A stretch of DNA of 64,000 nt from Actibacterium atlanticum (GTDB lineage Bacteria > Pseudomonadota > Alphaproteobacteria > Rhodobacterales > Rhodobacteraceae). This document shows, piece by piece, positions 1-8,390 of the stretch. Position 1 is the first letter of the stretch; the number at the start of each line of letters is the position of its first letter. The stretch is from positions 496,001 to 560,000 of the forward strand of contig NZ_AQQY01000001.1 in the NCBI RefSeq assembly GCF_000671395.1, in the 5' to 3' direction. The notes beneath the pieces are model-generated. The model ran no database searches and was not told the origin of the DNA. It was given only the letters and a program-made list of their open reading frames with translations. A program made the translations under genes and the position numbers.

Positions 1-19
1 AATTCGGTGGATGCGTGGC

Positions 20-44
20 AAAGTTAAAGTAACGCTTTAACTTT
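20..44. repeat. AT-rich perfect inverted repeat
   Basis: Two 10-base arms, AAAGTTAAAG and CTTTAACTTT, are exact reverse complements separated by 5 bases. The stem is too AT-rich and has no T-tract, so it could be an operator or part of a terminator for a gene to the left of the window. Its gene cannot be assigned from here. Confidence 0.45.
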
Positions 45-60
45 AATACGATAGCTTTGA

Positions 61-84
61 GCCCTAAGATCTTGATCTTGGGGC
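61..84. terminator. Hairpin downstream of the Met/His-rich gene
   Basis: GCCCTAAGAT, loop CTTG, ATCTTGGGGC form a 10-bp stem with one G-T pair, ending directly at the stop codon of the minus-strand gene at 85. The plus-strand side is followed by TTAATTATT, a poor U-tract, so termination is plausible rather than clear. Confidence 0.4.
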
Positions 85-651
85 TTAATTATTGCGGGCG
101 CGTTCCATCATCATCATGTGCACCGCATGCATGCCCTGTTCGGCCATGGCCGTGACTTCAGCGGCATGAATGTGAAGCGCGGCGACCAATTCAGGATCGT
201 CAGAGGTTTGCGTGACGACAACCCCTTCCTCGGTGATCTCAACCTCGGATGTCAGGGCGTCACGCCGTTCAAAGAAGATATCCAGCGTCGGGCTTTGGAT
301 GAAAATCTTTGGGTCATCCCCGGCCTCCACCCGTTCGATCATGCCCACAACATGGCTGACCAGCGCGTCGTGTACCTTAGGGTTCGAAGAACTTGTGACG
401 GTACGAATCCCGTTGGGTAGGTTTTCCACCGTCCGCGACATAGTTTGAAAGCCCCGAAACATAAGCGCCAGTTCGGCGCTTTCCTCGGGGCTGGCGTTTT
501 CACCGCGCAGGCCGGGCATGTTGACCATGTCATGGCCGGTGCCATCGGCGCCGTGATGATGCCCCGCACCGCCCCCATGCATCTGCGCGGTGGCGGAGTT
601 TACGGTAATCAAAGCCATCAAAATCGCAGATTTCAGGATATTATAAGGCAT
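85..651 (-). CDS. Exported Met/His-rich protein, unknown function
   Basis: 188 residues beginning MPYNILKSAILMALITVNSA, which reads as a Sec signal peptide with likely cleavage after TAQ, so the protein should be periplasmic. The mature N-terminus is rich in His, Met and Gly (MHGGGAGHHHGADGTGHD) and the C-terminus carries HAVHMMMM; both are typical metal-ligand compositions. The central part is helical and acidic. I do not recognise a family. The open frame extends upstream, but that extension would run through the neighbouring gene at 719-931, and the signal peptide fixes the start at 651. It lies 67 bases downstream of the GDCCVxC gene on the same strand, so the two may be co-transcribed. 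Metal handling is an inference from composition only. Confidence 0.7.
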   Translation of the reverse strand: MPYNILKSAILMALITVNSATAQMHGGGAGHHHGADGTGHDMVNMPGLRGENASPEESAELALMFRGFQTMSRTVENLPNGIRTVTSSSNPKVHDALVSHVVGMIERVEAGDDPKIFIQSPTLDIFFERRDALTSEVEITEEGVVVTQTSDDPELVAALHIHAAEVTAMAEQGMHAVHMMMMERARNN

Positions 652-718
652 TTGGCACCGTTCTTTTTTAAGGGTGGAGCAACATTTAATAATATGTGAA
701 TGCCTCCGATGGGTCAAC

Positions 719-931
719 TTAACTGCAGCAGGATGATCCAAGTTGCACGGGTGGGCATGGGTTCGTGCCATACGAGCAAAACACGCAGCAATCCCCTGGT
801 TTCGGGCGCAAAACCGTTCGGCAGTTGGGGCACTCAAAGAACCATTGGCACGAGTCTGTCGGCATCTGGGCCTGGGTTTCATGCCTGCATTCAGGGCAGG
901 TGAGAATACTGAGAAGGACGGGATCGGACAT
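719..931 (-). CDS. GDCCVxC domain protein
   Basis: 70-residue cysteine-rich protein with CPEC near residue 12, CPNC near residue 34, then the signature GDCCVFCSYG and a terminal SSCCS. This matches the small family known as GDCCVxC domain (seleno)proteins, some of which use selenocysteine and which are often seen near mercury or other metal-resistance genes. Every signature position here is Cys, with no in-frame TGA, so it is the cysteine form. The ATG at 931 has AGAGG upstream. Function is unknown; zinc or soft-metal binding is likely from the paired CxxC motifs. The downstream Met/His-rich exported protein fits a metal theme. Confidence 0.85.
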   Translation of the reverse strand: MSDPVLLSILTCPECRHETQAQMPTDSCQWFFECPNCRTVLRPKPGDCCVFCSYGTNPCPPVQLGSSCCS

Positions 932-989
932 GCAAAAACCTCTGCTGTCTACCCTGACATCAATTGATGTGCCGTGCGATCACAATGTC

Positions 990-1063
990 TGGAGCGGGTA
1001 ACGGGAATCGAACCCGTAACTAAAGCTTGGGAAGCTGCCGTGATACCTTTTCACCATACCCGC
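990..1063 (-). tRNA. tRNA-Gly (CCC)
   Basis: The minus strand reads GCGGGTATGGTG at the 5' end, has loop TTCCCAA with anticodon CCC, the T-arm GGGTTCGATTCCC, and an encoded CCA end. The acceptor stem GCGGGTA/TACCCGC pairs fully. The anticodon stem has one weak pair, which lowers certainty slightly. Confidence 0.92.
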
Positions 1064-1107
1064 GCCGGAGTTTTCAGATAAGCGCTGCGCGCAGGGCGGT
1101 CAAGCGC

Positions 1108-3147
1108 TTAGCCGCGTCTGCGCCGCCTGCGCCCGGTGTTTTCACCACCGGTGTTAAAGCTGACCTGCGGCAGGGGCGCGACCTTGGCCAGCTCAGGGAA
1201 CGGGTCTGTGGCGTGGGGCAGGGCGTTTGCGGCGACGAAATGCTCTTGGAAGCGCGGTTCAATCGCGGTTTCGACCTTGTCGATCTGGCGGACCAGCTGT
1301 TCGACCTCGGCTCGTGCGGCGCGGTTGCATAGGGCGATCCGCGCGCCGGTGCCCGCAGCGTTCCCGGCGCTGGTGACGTGATCCAGTGGCGCATCCGGGA
1401 TCATGCCCAGAACCATCGCGTGTTTGGGGCTGATATGGGCGCCAAACGCCCCGGCCAGCACAACGCGGTCCACGCTGTCGACGCCGAACTCATCCATCAA
1501 TAGGCGCGCACCGGCATAGAGCGCGGACTTGGCCAGCTGGATCGCGCGGATGTCGCCTTGGGTGACGGTGATCCGCGCGCCGCCCTCGGGCGTTGCATCA
1601 TGGATCACGTATTCATGGGTGCGCCCGTCAGGTTGGCAGCGCTGGGTGCCGGTTTGTTCGGCGGACCCGATCAAGCCAGACGGGTCAAGCAGACCGGCCA
1701 TGCGCATTTCGGCCACGGCCTCGATAATGCCCGACCCGCAGATGCCGGTGATACCTGTCGTGGCGGTGGCCAGATCAAACCCGTCCTCATCCGACCATAG
1801 ATCGCAGCCGATCACCCGAAAGCGGGGTTCCTTGGTGTCGGGGTTGATCTCAAGGCGTTCAATCGCGCCGGGTGCGGCGCGTTGGCCCGAGCTAATCTGT
1901 GCCCCCTCGAACGCGGGGCCAGTGGGGGACGAGCACGCCAGAACGCGGGCTTTATTGCCCAGCAGAATCTCGGCATTGGTGCCAACGTCGACAACCAACA
2001 CCAGATCGTCAGACTTATGCGGCGCTTCTGACAAGGCCACAGCGGCGGCATCGGCACCGACGTGTCCCGCGATACAGGGCAGCACATAGGCGCGGGCCTG
2101 GGCGGGCAGGGCGCTGAGGCCCAGATCGGGCGCGGTCAGCGAAACAGCGTCCGAGGTCACCAACGCAAAGGGGGCCTGACCCAGTTCAATCGGGTCGAAC
2201 CCCAGCAGCAGGTGGTGCATCACCGGGTTGCAGACAAAGGTGCTTTCGACGATTTGCGCGGGGTCGACCTTGGCTTCAACCGCGACGGCTGTGACCAGAT
2301 CGTTCAGCGCTTCGCGTACGGCAGAGGTCATTTCCGCGTCGCCACCGGGGTTGAGCATGGCGTAGGACACGCGGCTCATCAGGTCTTCGCCAAACCGGAT
2401 CTGCGGGTTCATAATGCCGGAGGACGCCACCACATGCCCGTCATTCAGGTCACACAGATGCGCGGCGATTGTGGTAGAGCCCACATCAACCGCCAGCCCA
2501 TAAAGCGGCCCTTCGAACAGGCCGGGCCAAAGCGCCAGAAGGCGCGGCGCGGCGTCGGTATGATCGTCGTAGACCGCGGCGGTGACCTGCCATTTGCCTT
2601 TGCGCAAAATCCCTTGCAGATCGGCCAAAAGGGGCAGGGGGATGGTGACATTCTGCAAACCCCACTGGGTGGCCAAGGCGGCTTGCAGCCGCTCGGCGTC
2701 GCCGGTGGGGTTGTGCATGTCGGGTTCTTCGACCTCGACCATCACCAGCCGGGTCGCGGCATCCATGGTGATCGGGCGCGCGTCGGCGGCTTTGCGCACG
2801 ACCTGTTTATGCACCTGACTTTCGGGCGGCACGTCGATGACGATGTCACCTTGCACGACGGCCTGACAGCCCAGCCGACGTCCCGGTTTCAGCCCGCGCT
2901 TTTCGTCGTAACGATGCTCAACGGCGTTCTTATCGCTCAGCGCATCTTCGGCCACGGTGACGCCGTGTTTGGGGAACGCGCCGAACGAGGGCTGCACCTG
3001 ACATTTTGAACAAATCCCGCGCCCGCCGCAGACTGAATCCAGATCGACGCCCAACTGACGCGCTGCCGTCAGCACAGGGGTGCCCAGCGGGAAACGGCCG
3101 CGCCGCCCCGAAGGGGTAAAGATCACCAGTGCATCCGTGTCGGCCAT
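1108..3147 (-). CDS. RamA-like corrinoid reactivation protein (2Fe-2S ferredoxin plus ASKHA domain)
   Basis: 679 residues. An N-terminal plant-type 2Fe-2S domain has Cys40, Cys46, Cys49 ([12 protein letters not shown]) and Cys94. A middle region leads to an ASKHA ATPase domain with phosphate-binding loops near residue 219 (VDVGSTT) and residue 387 (VDVGTNA). This is the DUF4445/RamA architecture, which uses ATP and low-potential electrons to bring inactive Co(II) corrinoid proteins back to Co(I). It is downstream of and co-directional with a methyltetrahydrofolate:corrinoid methyltransferase (28-base gap), which suggests that reactivation of that system, probably split methionine synthase, is its job. 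Start chosen at MADTD because AAGGA lies just upstream. The protein ends in an Arg-rich tail (GRRRRRRG), like its neighbour. Confidence 0.9.
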   Translation of the reverse strand: MADTDALVIFTPSGRRGRFPLGTPVLTAARQLGVDLDSVCGGRGICSKCQVQPSFGAFPKHGVTVAEDALSDKNAVEHRYDEKRGLKPGRRLGCQAVVQGDIVIDVPPESQVHKQVVRKAADARPITMDAATRLVMVEVEEPDMHNPTGDAERLQAALATQWGLQNVTIPLPLLADLQGILRKGKWQVTAAVYDDHTDAAPRLLALWPGLFEGPLYGLAVDVGSTTIAAHLCDLNDGHVVASSGIMNPQIRFGEDLMSRVSYAMLNPGGDAEMTSAVREALNDLVTAVAVEAKVDPAQIVESTFVCNPVMHHLLLGFDPIELGQAPFALVTSDAVSLTAPDLGLSALPAQARAYVLPCIAGHVGADAAAVALSEAPHKSDDLVLVVDVGTNAEILLGNKARVLACSSPTGPAFEGAQISSGQRAAPGAIERLEINPDTKEPRFRVIGCDLWSDEDGFDLATATTGITGICGSGIIEAVAEMRMAGLLDPSGLIGSAEQTGTQRCQPDGRTHEYVIHDATPEGGARITVTQGDIRAIQLAKSALYAGARLLMDEFGVDSVDRVVLAGAFGAHISPKHAMVLGMIPDAPLDHVTSAGNAAGTGARIALCNRAARAEVEQLVRQIDKVETAIEPRFQEHFVAANALPHATDPFPELAKVAPLPQVSFNTGGENTGRRRRRRG

Positions 3148-3175
3148 AGGGCGCGTCCTTATCGGTTTACGTAAA

Positions 3176-4135
3176 TTAACCCCGACGGCGACGGCGGCCA
3201 CCGCGCCCGCTACCTGCGGCGGCTGCGGCTTTGGAGGCCTCGGGGAAGCTGGCGCCTTCTTTCACGGCCTCCATCACGCGGGAAAACTTGATCCACTCCG
3301 TGCCGTTCGGGTCGTTGTTATAAAGCAGGTTGGCGGCGCGGACGGCCTCCATTTCAACCGGGCGCACGGGGTTCATGATCGCGCTGGTCATGCCGGCGCC
3401 GATGGCCATGGGCAGGAAGGCCGCATTGATGCCGTGGCGGTTGGGCAGGCCAAAACTGATGTTTGACGCACCGCAAGTGGTGTTCACGCCCAGCTCTTCG
3501 CGCAGTTTGCGCACAAGGGTGAACACCTGCTGACCGGCGCTGGCAATCGCGCCAATGGGCATCACCAGCGGGTCCACGACGATATCATGGGCCGGGATGC
3601 CATAGTCCGCGGCGCGTTCGACGATCTTTTTGGCCACGGCAAAGCGCACATCCGGATCTTCGGAAATGCCGGTGTCATCGTTGGAGATCGCCACAACCGG
3701 CACGTTGTACTTTTTGACCAGCGGCAGCACCATTTCCATGCGCTCTTCCTCGCCGGTGACCGAGTTCACCAGAGGGCGGCCATTGGCAACTTCAAGCCCA
3801 GCCTCCAAAGCGCCCGGGACCGAGCTGTCAATGCACAGCGGCACATCGACCAGACCCTGTACCAGCCCCAGAACCTCGCGCATCAGCGGCGGTTCGGTTT
3901 CGTTGGGGTTGGGATTGGAGTTGTAGACAACGCCCGCGTTCACATCCAACACCATGGCGCCGCAGGCGACTTGCTCCAATGCGTCTTTTTCGACGGTCGA
4001 GAAATCCCCGGCCTCCAGTTCGGCCGCCAGTTTCTTGCGCCCGGTGGGGTTGATGCGTTCGCCTATCACGCAGAAGGGCTCGTCAAAGCCGATGGTGACG
4101 GTCTTGGTTTGGCTTTCAATTACGGTGCGGGTCAT
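3176..4135 (-). CDS. Methyltetrahydrofolate:corrinoid methyltransferase (pterin-binding domain protein)
   Basis: 319 residues of pterin-binding TIM barrel: GERINPTGRKKL near the N-terminus, DVNAG, DPLVMPIGA and GASNISFGLPNR are the usual substrate-loop motifs of MetH domain 2 and AcsE/MtgA-type enzymes. It should move the methyl group of 5-methyl-THF to Co(I) on a corrinoid protein. With the adjacent RamA-like reactivase it matches the stand-alone pterin subunit of the split methionine synthase described in roseobacters; demethylation of other donors is the alternative. The homocysteine- and B12-binding subunits are not in the window. Starts 7 bases after the stop of the virulence-factor family gene. 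The C-terminus is GRGGRRRRRG. Confidence 0.88.
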   Translation of the reverse strand: MTRTVIESQTKTVTIGFDEPFCVIGERINPTGRKKLAAELEAGDFSTVEKDALEQVACGAMVLDVNAGVVYNSNPNPNETEPPLMREVLGLVQGLVDVPLCIDSSVPGALEAGLEVANGRPLVNSVTGEEERMEMVLPLVKKYNVPVVAISNDDTGISEDPDVRFAVAKKIVERAADYGIPAHDIVVDPLVMPIGAIASAGQQVFTLVRKLREELGVNTTCGASNISFGLPNRHGINAAFLPMAIGAGMTSAIMNPVRPVEMEAVRAANLLYNNDPNGTEWIKFSRVMEAVKEGASFPEASKAAAAAGSGRGGRRRRRG

Positions 4136-4142
4136 GTCTGTC

Positions 4143-4442
4143 TCACTTCTCCCAGCCATCATTGGCGATCAGCGCCAAGATGCGGTCCTTGTCATAATCA
4201 CGGTCCAGACTTTCAGCCTGTGCCTGTGCAATTTCATCTTGCGCGCCGTCCACGCTGAACGGCGTGCCACGGCGCCATTCGGCCAGATAGGCGTCGGTGT
4301 CGCGGGCGCCGACCTTCATGGCGCAGCGATCAATCGCCTGTTCAAACCGTTCGGGCAGGGCGCGTTTGGCGCCGCGACGGCCCTTGCCCACGATGACCTG
4401 AGCGGGGATATCGCGCCAGTAAACGATGGTGACATCGGGCAT
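4143..4442 (-). CDS. Virulence-factor family protein (PF13769 type)
   Basis: 99-residue soluble protein beginning MPDVTIVYWRDIPAQVIVGK with the conserved RRGAKRALPERFEQAID stretch, recognisable as the small family called virulence factor. It has no signal peptide or membrane segment. In Rhodobacterales this gene is commonly found with the pterin methyltransferase and ASKHA reactivase, as here, so a role in the corrinoid methyl-transfer system is more likely than virulence. It is the first gene of the minus-strand cluster; the promoter should lie in 4443-4629, shared divergently with ppx. The biochemical role is unknown to me. Confidence 0.8.
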   Translation of the reverse strand: MPDVTIVYWRDIPAQVIVGKGRRGAKRALPERFEQAIDRCAMKVGARDTDAYLAEWRRGTPFSVDGAQDEIAQAQAESLDRDYDKDRILALIANDGWEK

Positions 4443-4629
4443 GGGGTGGGCCTTTCGGATTGTTTGGGTTCGCGGGTGTCTTGGCGCTGGGTTCTAAAGT
4501 ACCACGCTTGTGCGCGCCAGTTCCCATCCTCTGAATAATTCTCAAGAAGATTATGAACGCGGCGGGATGCTTGCGCATTCAGCATGGCGCGACTAGGTTG
4601 AGGGTAACTTGAGTTGGAGGGCGAACAAG

Positions 4630-5742
4630 ATGGCGCCCAAGCGTCCCAATGGTGCGGGCGCGTTCCCCAAAGCGGTCGATACCCCCGCACCAAAAACGCC
4701 CGATCCGGCGGAGCTTTACGCTGCGCTGGATCTGGGTACAAACAGTTGTCGCATGTTGATTGCCCAGCCAAAGGGCAGTCAAATTCATGTTGTGGACAGC
4801 TTTTCGAAATCTGTGCAGCTGGGCACCGGGCTGGAAGCGTCCGGGCGTTTAAGCAGGGCGTCCATCGGGCGCACCGTGCAGGCTTTGCGCATTTGCAAGG
4901 GCAAGCTGGATCGCCACAAGGTGCGCCGGATGCGCCTTGTCGCAACCGAGGCTTGCCGGCGCGCCAAAAACGCACGCGATTTCACCCGTTTGGTCAAACG
5001 TGAAACCGGACTCTCGCTTGAAATTATCGAGACCGAAGAAGAAGCGCGTCTTGCCGTTGTCTCCTGCGCGCCGTTGGTGTCGACCAAGACCGAACAGTTG
5101 CTGGTGGTGGATATCGGTGGCGGTTCGACCGAGCTGGTCTGGATGGACCTGTCCTCGGTCCCCAAACGCGATCGCCCGCGCGCCATCATGCGCCTGCATG
5201 CCGGGTTCAAAAACGCCGACAGCCCGTTTCCCGTTGCCAAAGTGGTAGATTGGATCAGTGTGCCCTTAGGGGTCGCGACGCTGAAGGACCAGTTTGACGA
5301 TGTCGAAGATGACGCCGCGCGCTTTGCGCTGATGAGCTGGTATTTTGAAGAAAACCTGGCGGATTTTTCGCCCTATGCCCATGAACAGGCGCGAGAAGGC
5401 TTTCAGATTGTCGGCACCTCGGGCACCGTCACCACGGTCGCCGCCAGCTTCCTTGGCCTGCGTCGCTATGATCGCAACAAGGTGGACGGGCTGCGCATGA
5501 CCTCGGACCAGATCGACGGGGTGATCCGCGATTATCTGGCGCTTGGCCCCGAAGGGCGGCGCACAGATCCGCGTATCGGGCGTGATCGTCACGCGCTGAT
5601 CATGTCGGGCGCGGCGATTTTGCAGGCGCTGATGCGTGTGTGGCCGACGGATCGTTTGTCAGTTGCGGATCGCGGTCTGCGCGAAGGGCTGCTATATGCG
5701 CAGATGAGCGCCGATGGCGTGCTCGAAGACGGACCGTATTAA
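4630..5742 (+). CDS. ppx: Exopolyphosphatase / guanosine pentaphosphate phosphatase family
   Basis: 370 residues of the Ppx/GppA ASKHA fold: first phosphate loop DLGTNSCR from Asp34, second DIGGGSTEL from Asp161. The family releases phosphate from polyphosphate ends or converts pppGpp to ppGpp. It is shorter than E. coli Ppx or GppA, lacking a separate C-terminal HD-like domain, so the exact substrate is open. The ATG at 4630 has GGAGG with 9-base spacing; a TTG at 4609 lies before that site and was rejected. Followed after 11 bases by rlmE in the same direction, so co-transcription is likely. Confidence 0.88.
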   Translation: MAPKRPNGAGAFPKAVDTPAPKTPDPAELYAALDLGTNSCRMLIAQPKGSQIHVVDSFSKSVQLGTGLEASGRLSRASIGRTVQALRICKGKLDRHKVRRMRLVATEACRRAKNARDFTRLVKRETGLSLEIIETEEEARLAVVSCAPLVSTKTEQLLVVDIGGGSTELVWMDLSSVPKRDRPRAIMRLHAGFKNADSPFPVAKVVDWISVPLGVATLKDQFDDVEDDAARFALMSWYFEENLADFSPYAHEQAREGFQIVGTSGTVTTVAASFLGLRRYDRNKVDGLRMTSDQIDGVIRDYLALGPEGRRTDPRIGRDRHALIMSGAAILQALMRVWPTDRLSVADRGLREGLLYAQMSADGVLEDGPY

Positions 5743-5753
5743 GGGATCAGATC

Positions 5754-6458
5754 ATGGCGAAAAAAGGCACCAGCGGACGCGGACAGCGCGATCTGCGCAC
5801 CCGGGTGAAATCGGCGCGCGGGCGTAAGCTGTCGTCGACCCTGTGGCTGGAGCGGCAGCTGAACGACCCTTACGTGAAACGCGCGCAGGACGAAGGCTAT
5901 CGTGGCCGTGCGGCGTTCAAGATTTTAGAGCTGGACGAAAAGTATCGCTTTTTGGTGCCCGGCGCCCGGGTTGTGGACCTTGGCTGTGCGCCCGGCGGCT
6001 GGTGTCAGGTGGCCGCGACGCGGGTGAATGCTCTGGGTGAAAGAAAGGGCAAAAAGATCGGCTCTGTTTTGGGGGTTGATCTGCAAGAGGTCGAACCAAT
6101 TGCCGGGGCTGAGATACATCAGCTGGACTTCATGGAAGACGACGCCGATCAAAAGGTCAAAGACTGGCTGGGCGGCAAGGCCGATGTGGTGATGTCAGAC
6201 ATGGCCGCCGCCAGCTCGGGCCACAAACAGACCGACCACCTGAGGATTATCGCCCTGTGCGAGGCCGCGGCATACTTCGCCTTTGACGTGCTGGACGAGG
6301 GCGGCACGTTCGTCGCCAAAGTGCTGGCCGGCGGCGCCGAGGGCGAGCTGCAAAAGCTGCTGAAACAACGCTTCACCAAAGTCGCCAACGTCAAACCGCC
6401 CGCAAGCCGGTCCGACAGTTCCGAGAAGTTCGTGGTGGCGACGGGGTTCCGGGAGTGA
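5754..6458 (+). CDS. rlmE: 23S rRNA (uridine-2552 2'-O) methyltransferase RlmE
   Basis: 234 residues, RrmJ/FtsJ fold. The SAM-binding motif [13 protein letters not shown] follows [18 protein letters not shown] and FVAKVLAG supply the conserved Asp and Lys of the K-D-K-E tetrad. It should methylate the 2'-OH of U2552 in the A-loop during late 50S assembly. The N-terminus has a basic Lys/Arg-rich extension. Start at ATG 5754, 11 bases after ppx, with AAGGGA upstream; the open frame extends into ppx but without support. Confidence 0.95.
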   Translation: MAKKGTSGRGQRDLRTRVKSARGRKLSSTLWLERQLNDPYVKRAQDEGYRGRAAFKILELDEKYRFLVPGARVVDLGCAPGGWCQVAATRVNALGERKGKKIGSVLGVDLQEVEPIAGAEIHQLDFMEDDADQKVKDWLGGKADVVMSDMAAASSGHKQTDHLRIIALCEAAAYFAFDVLDEGGTFVAKVLAGGAEGELQKLLKQRFTKVANVKPPASRSDSSEKFVVATGFRE

Positions 6459-6515
6459 GGATCGCTAGCTAGGCAGGCGATATGTTCGACCAAAACTTGT
6501 GGATTCAGTTATCGA

Positions 6516-7034
6516 TTATGGAATCTCGTCATCCAGTTTATCAATTGTCCGCATGATAAATTCCGCAAGAGCTTTGCCCCATTTTGTTGCACGCTCCATC
6601 TCTTCTACAGGTACTGCGTCAACCGCCATGTTGGTGTCGCCATGGCGTTCAAACATGGCAAATATTACGTAGTTATCGTCAGCTAATAGATATCCGGCGC
6701 AGTGACCGTGCGCTATTCTATTCCTGAGCACGGAGTGCCGTTCGTATTGTCTTTTATGCCTCTTTAAGAAATTGGAGAATTCTCTTGCGGACTCGCGGTC
6801 CTTGATCAAGCGGATCATCTCGGCGAGTTTTCCTGAGCCGCTTTTCTTTCCAATGGTGTCGGCGGCTTCCGAATAGGAGACTCCCATCATATGGGCGAGA
6901 AGCATCGCGAGCATGCCATCAAGTGTTCCCCACGTGAGAACGAGGTCCAGCATTGCCTCGCGGTGGACCGGTTTTAAAGGTAGCGCAAAGTTTTCAGCGC
7001 CCAATTCGCTTTCAAGTTTGTTGGCGTCCAACAC
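6516..7034 (-). CDS. Orphan protein with a HEPN-like RNRIAH motif
   Basis: 172 residues, mostly helical, no signal peptide or membrane segment. Residues 104-109 read R-N-R-I-A-H, followed by GHC, which fits the Rx4-6H active-site signature of HEPN RNases and HEPN-like domains. I do not recognise the full-length family. The start is GTG with AGAGGG upstream. The gene is visibly richer in A+T than its neighbours (28 of 60 bases are G or C in 6541-6600) and sits alone between rlmE and tRNA-Ser, suggesting acquisition. No toxin or antitoxin partner of normal size lies beside it. HEPN ribonuclease is a hypothesis from the motif and helical character only. Confidence 0.65.
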   Translation of the reverse strand: MLDANKLESELGAENFALPLKPVHREAMLDLVLTWGTLDGMLAMLLAHMMGVSYSEAADTIGKKSGSGKLAEMIRLIKDRESAREFSNFLKRHKRQYERHSVLRNRIAHGHCAGYLLADDNYVIFAMFERHGDTNMAVDAVPVEEMERATKWGKALAEFIMRTIDKLDDEIP

Positions 7035-7196
7035 CCAGCCCTCTTCAATTCAAGATATCTGTGAACAACACTATCTAGAACGTGAATGTTGCAAACAGAC
7101 TTCATCACATCGCTGACTGAAATCAAAGCGAGAGTTGTCGAATTGGTTGAGTGCCGCAATTGGTTTTCTCAACAGTATTTCTGGCAAGGGTGAGAG

Positions 7197-7286
7197 TGGC
7201 GGAGAGACAGGGATTCGAACCCTGGGTGGGCTTGCACCCACAACGGTTTTCGAGACCGCCCCGTTCGACCACTCCGGCACCTCTCC
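7197..7286 (-). tRNA. tRNA-Ser (CGA)
   Basis: The minus strand starts GGAGAGGTGCCGGAGTGGTC, has anticodon loop CTCGAAA (anticodon CGA), a long variable arm (GTGGGTGCAAGCCCAC), T-arm GGGTTCGAATCCC and encoded CCA. The 90-base length is right for a class II tRNA. Confidence 0.96.
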
Positions 7287-7427
7287 GCAGGCTCATGGTC
7301 CGTGAGGGGGGGATTTAAGGCCAAGTCCTGCCGGGCGCAACTGCTTATTTTCCAATCTTGTGACTTTGGTTGGAAAAAGTCGTGCTGGTCGCTAGGCTGC
7401 GCGCAACCCAAACGCGCCGGAGGCCCC

Positions 7428-8252
7428 ATGTTGCGCCCAATCCTAAGCATTACCTTGCTGATCTTTATGGCGCTGCCCGGGCGTGCCGCGCCCTCGGCGC
7501 AGGTGCAAGCGCTGGGCGATGCGCTGCAACTGCCCGCGTTGATGGCGATCATGGCCGAGGAGGGGCTGGCCTATGCTGGTGATCTTGAGGCCGAAATGTT
7601 CAGCGGACGCGGCGGCGGGGCCTGGCAGGCGCTGGTCAAGAACATTTACGAGGCGAAACGGCTTGAAACCGTCATGTTGGAGGTTCTGGACGAAGAGCTG
7701 ACCACCGCAGAGCTTGAGACGCTGATAGCGTTTTACACCGGCGATCTGGGTCAACGGGTGACTGATCTGGAAGTTACGGCGCGTCGCGCGCTGTTGGATC
7801 CGATGGTCGAAGAGGGCAGCATCGCGATCTACGAGGACATGGCGCTGGAAAGCCATCCGAGGTTGGCGCTGATTGAAGACTTCGTGCAGGTCAATGATCT
7901 GATTGAGCGCAATGTGGCGGGCGGGCTGAACTCGAATCTATCGTTCTATCGCGGGCTAAATGAGGGCGGCGCATTTGAATATGGCATGTCGGAAAGCGAT
8001 ATGTTGGCGGATGTCTGGGCTCAGGAGGGCGACGTGCGCGATGAAACCGCCCAGTGGCTCTATCCCTATCTGACCATGGCCTATGAGCCGCTGAACGATT
8101 CCGATCTGCAGGCTTATATTGACATGTCCGCGAGCGAGGCGGGCATTCGACTGAACGCTGCGCTATTTGCGGCATTCGATGTGATGTTTCGGCAAGTGTC
8201 TTACGATCTGGGCTTTGGCGCGGCGCAGTTCATAAAGGGGCAGGAGCTGTAG
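7428..8252 (+). CDS. Exported DUF2059 domain protein
   Basis: 274 residues with a signal peptide (MLRPILSITLLIFMALPGRA). The mature part is helical and acidic, and LTTAELETLIAFYTGDLGQRV is the characteristic DUF2059 stretch, near residue 90. Function of the family is unknown; it is periplasmic. ATG at 7428 has GGAGG 4 bases before it; the longer frame from 7302 has no site. It stands alone between tRNA-Ser and the RTX gene. Confidence 0.8.
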   Translation: MLRPILSITLLIFMALPGRAAPSAQVQALGDALQLPALMAIMAEEGLAYAGDLEAEMFSGRGGGAWQALVKNIYEAKRLETVMLEVLDEELTTAELETLIAFYTGDLGQRVTDLEVTARRALLDPMVEEGSIAIYEDMALESHPRLALIEDFVQVNDLIERNVAGGLNSNLSFYRGLNEGGAFEYGMSESDMLADVWAQEGDVRDETAQWLYPYLTMAYEPLNDSDLQAYIDMSASEAGIRLNAALFAAFDVMFRQVSYDLGFGAAQFIKGQEL

Positions 8253-8390
8253 CGGCCGGGCACCCATGAACGCCGTTTTGGCAGGTCCAAATTTCAGGAT
8301 GGGTGGTCTGCAATTCTAGGTTGCGAGCGCTGAGCGTTTGTGATCTCAGTACGACCGCAATATTCAAAGTTTCAAATAGGATTAATAAGC

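Noticed and set aside
85-882. 265-residue version of the Met/His-rich protein
   Set aside because: The extra 77 residues would be encoded across the GDCCVxC gene in another frame, and would bury the signal peptide starting at codon 78.
719-931. Selenoprotein version of the GDCCVxC gene
   Set aside because: All key positions are Cys codons and the frame contains no in-frame TGA or visible SECIS.
4143-4442. Virulence function
   Set aside because: The family name is historical. Gene context points to corrinoid methyl transfer and no host-interaction genes are near.
6459-7196. Integrated element bounded by tRNA-Ser attachment repeats
   Set aside because: No copy of the tRNA 3' end (GGTTCGAATCCC) was found downstream near 6459-6520, and there is no integrase. 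Transfer of the orphan gene remains possible by other means.
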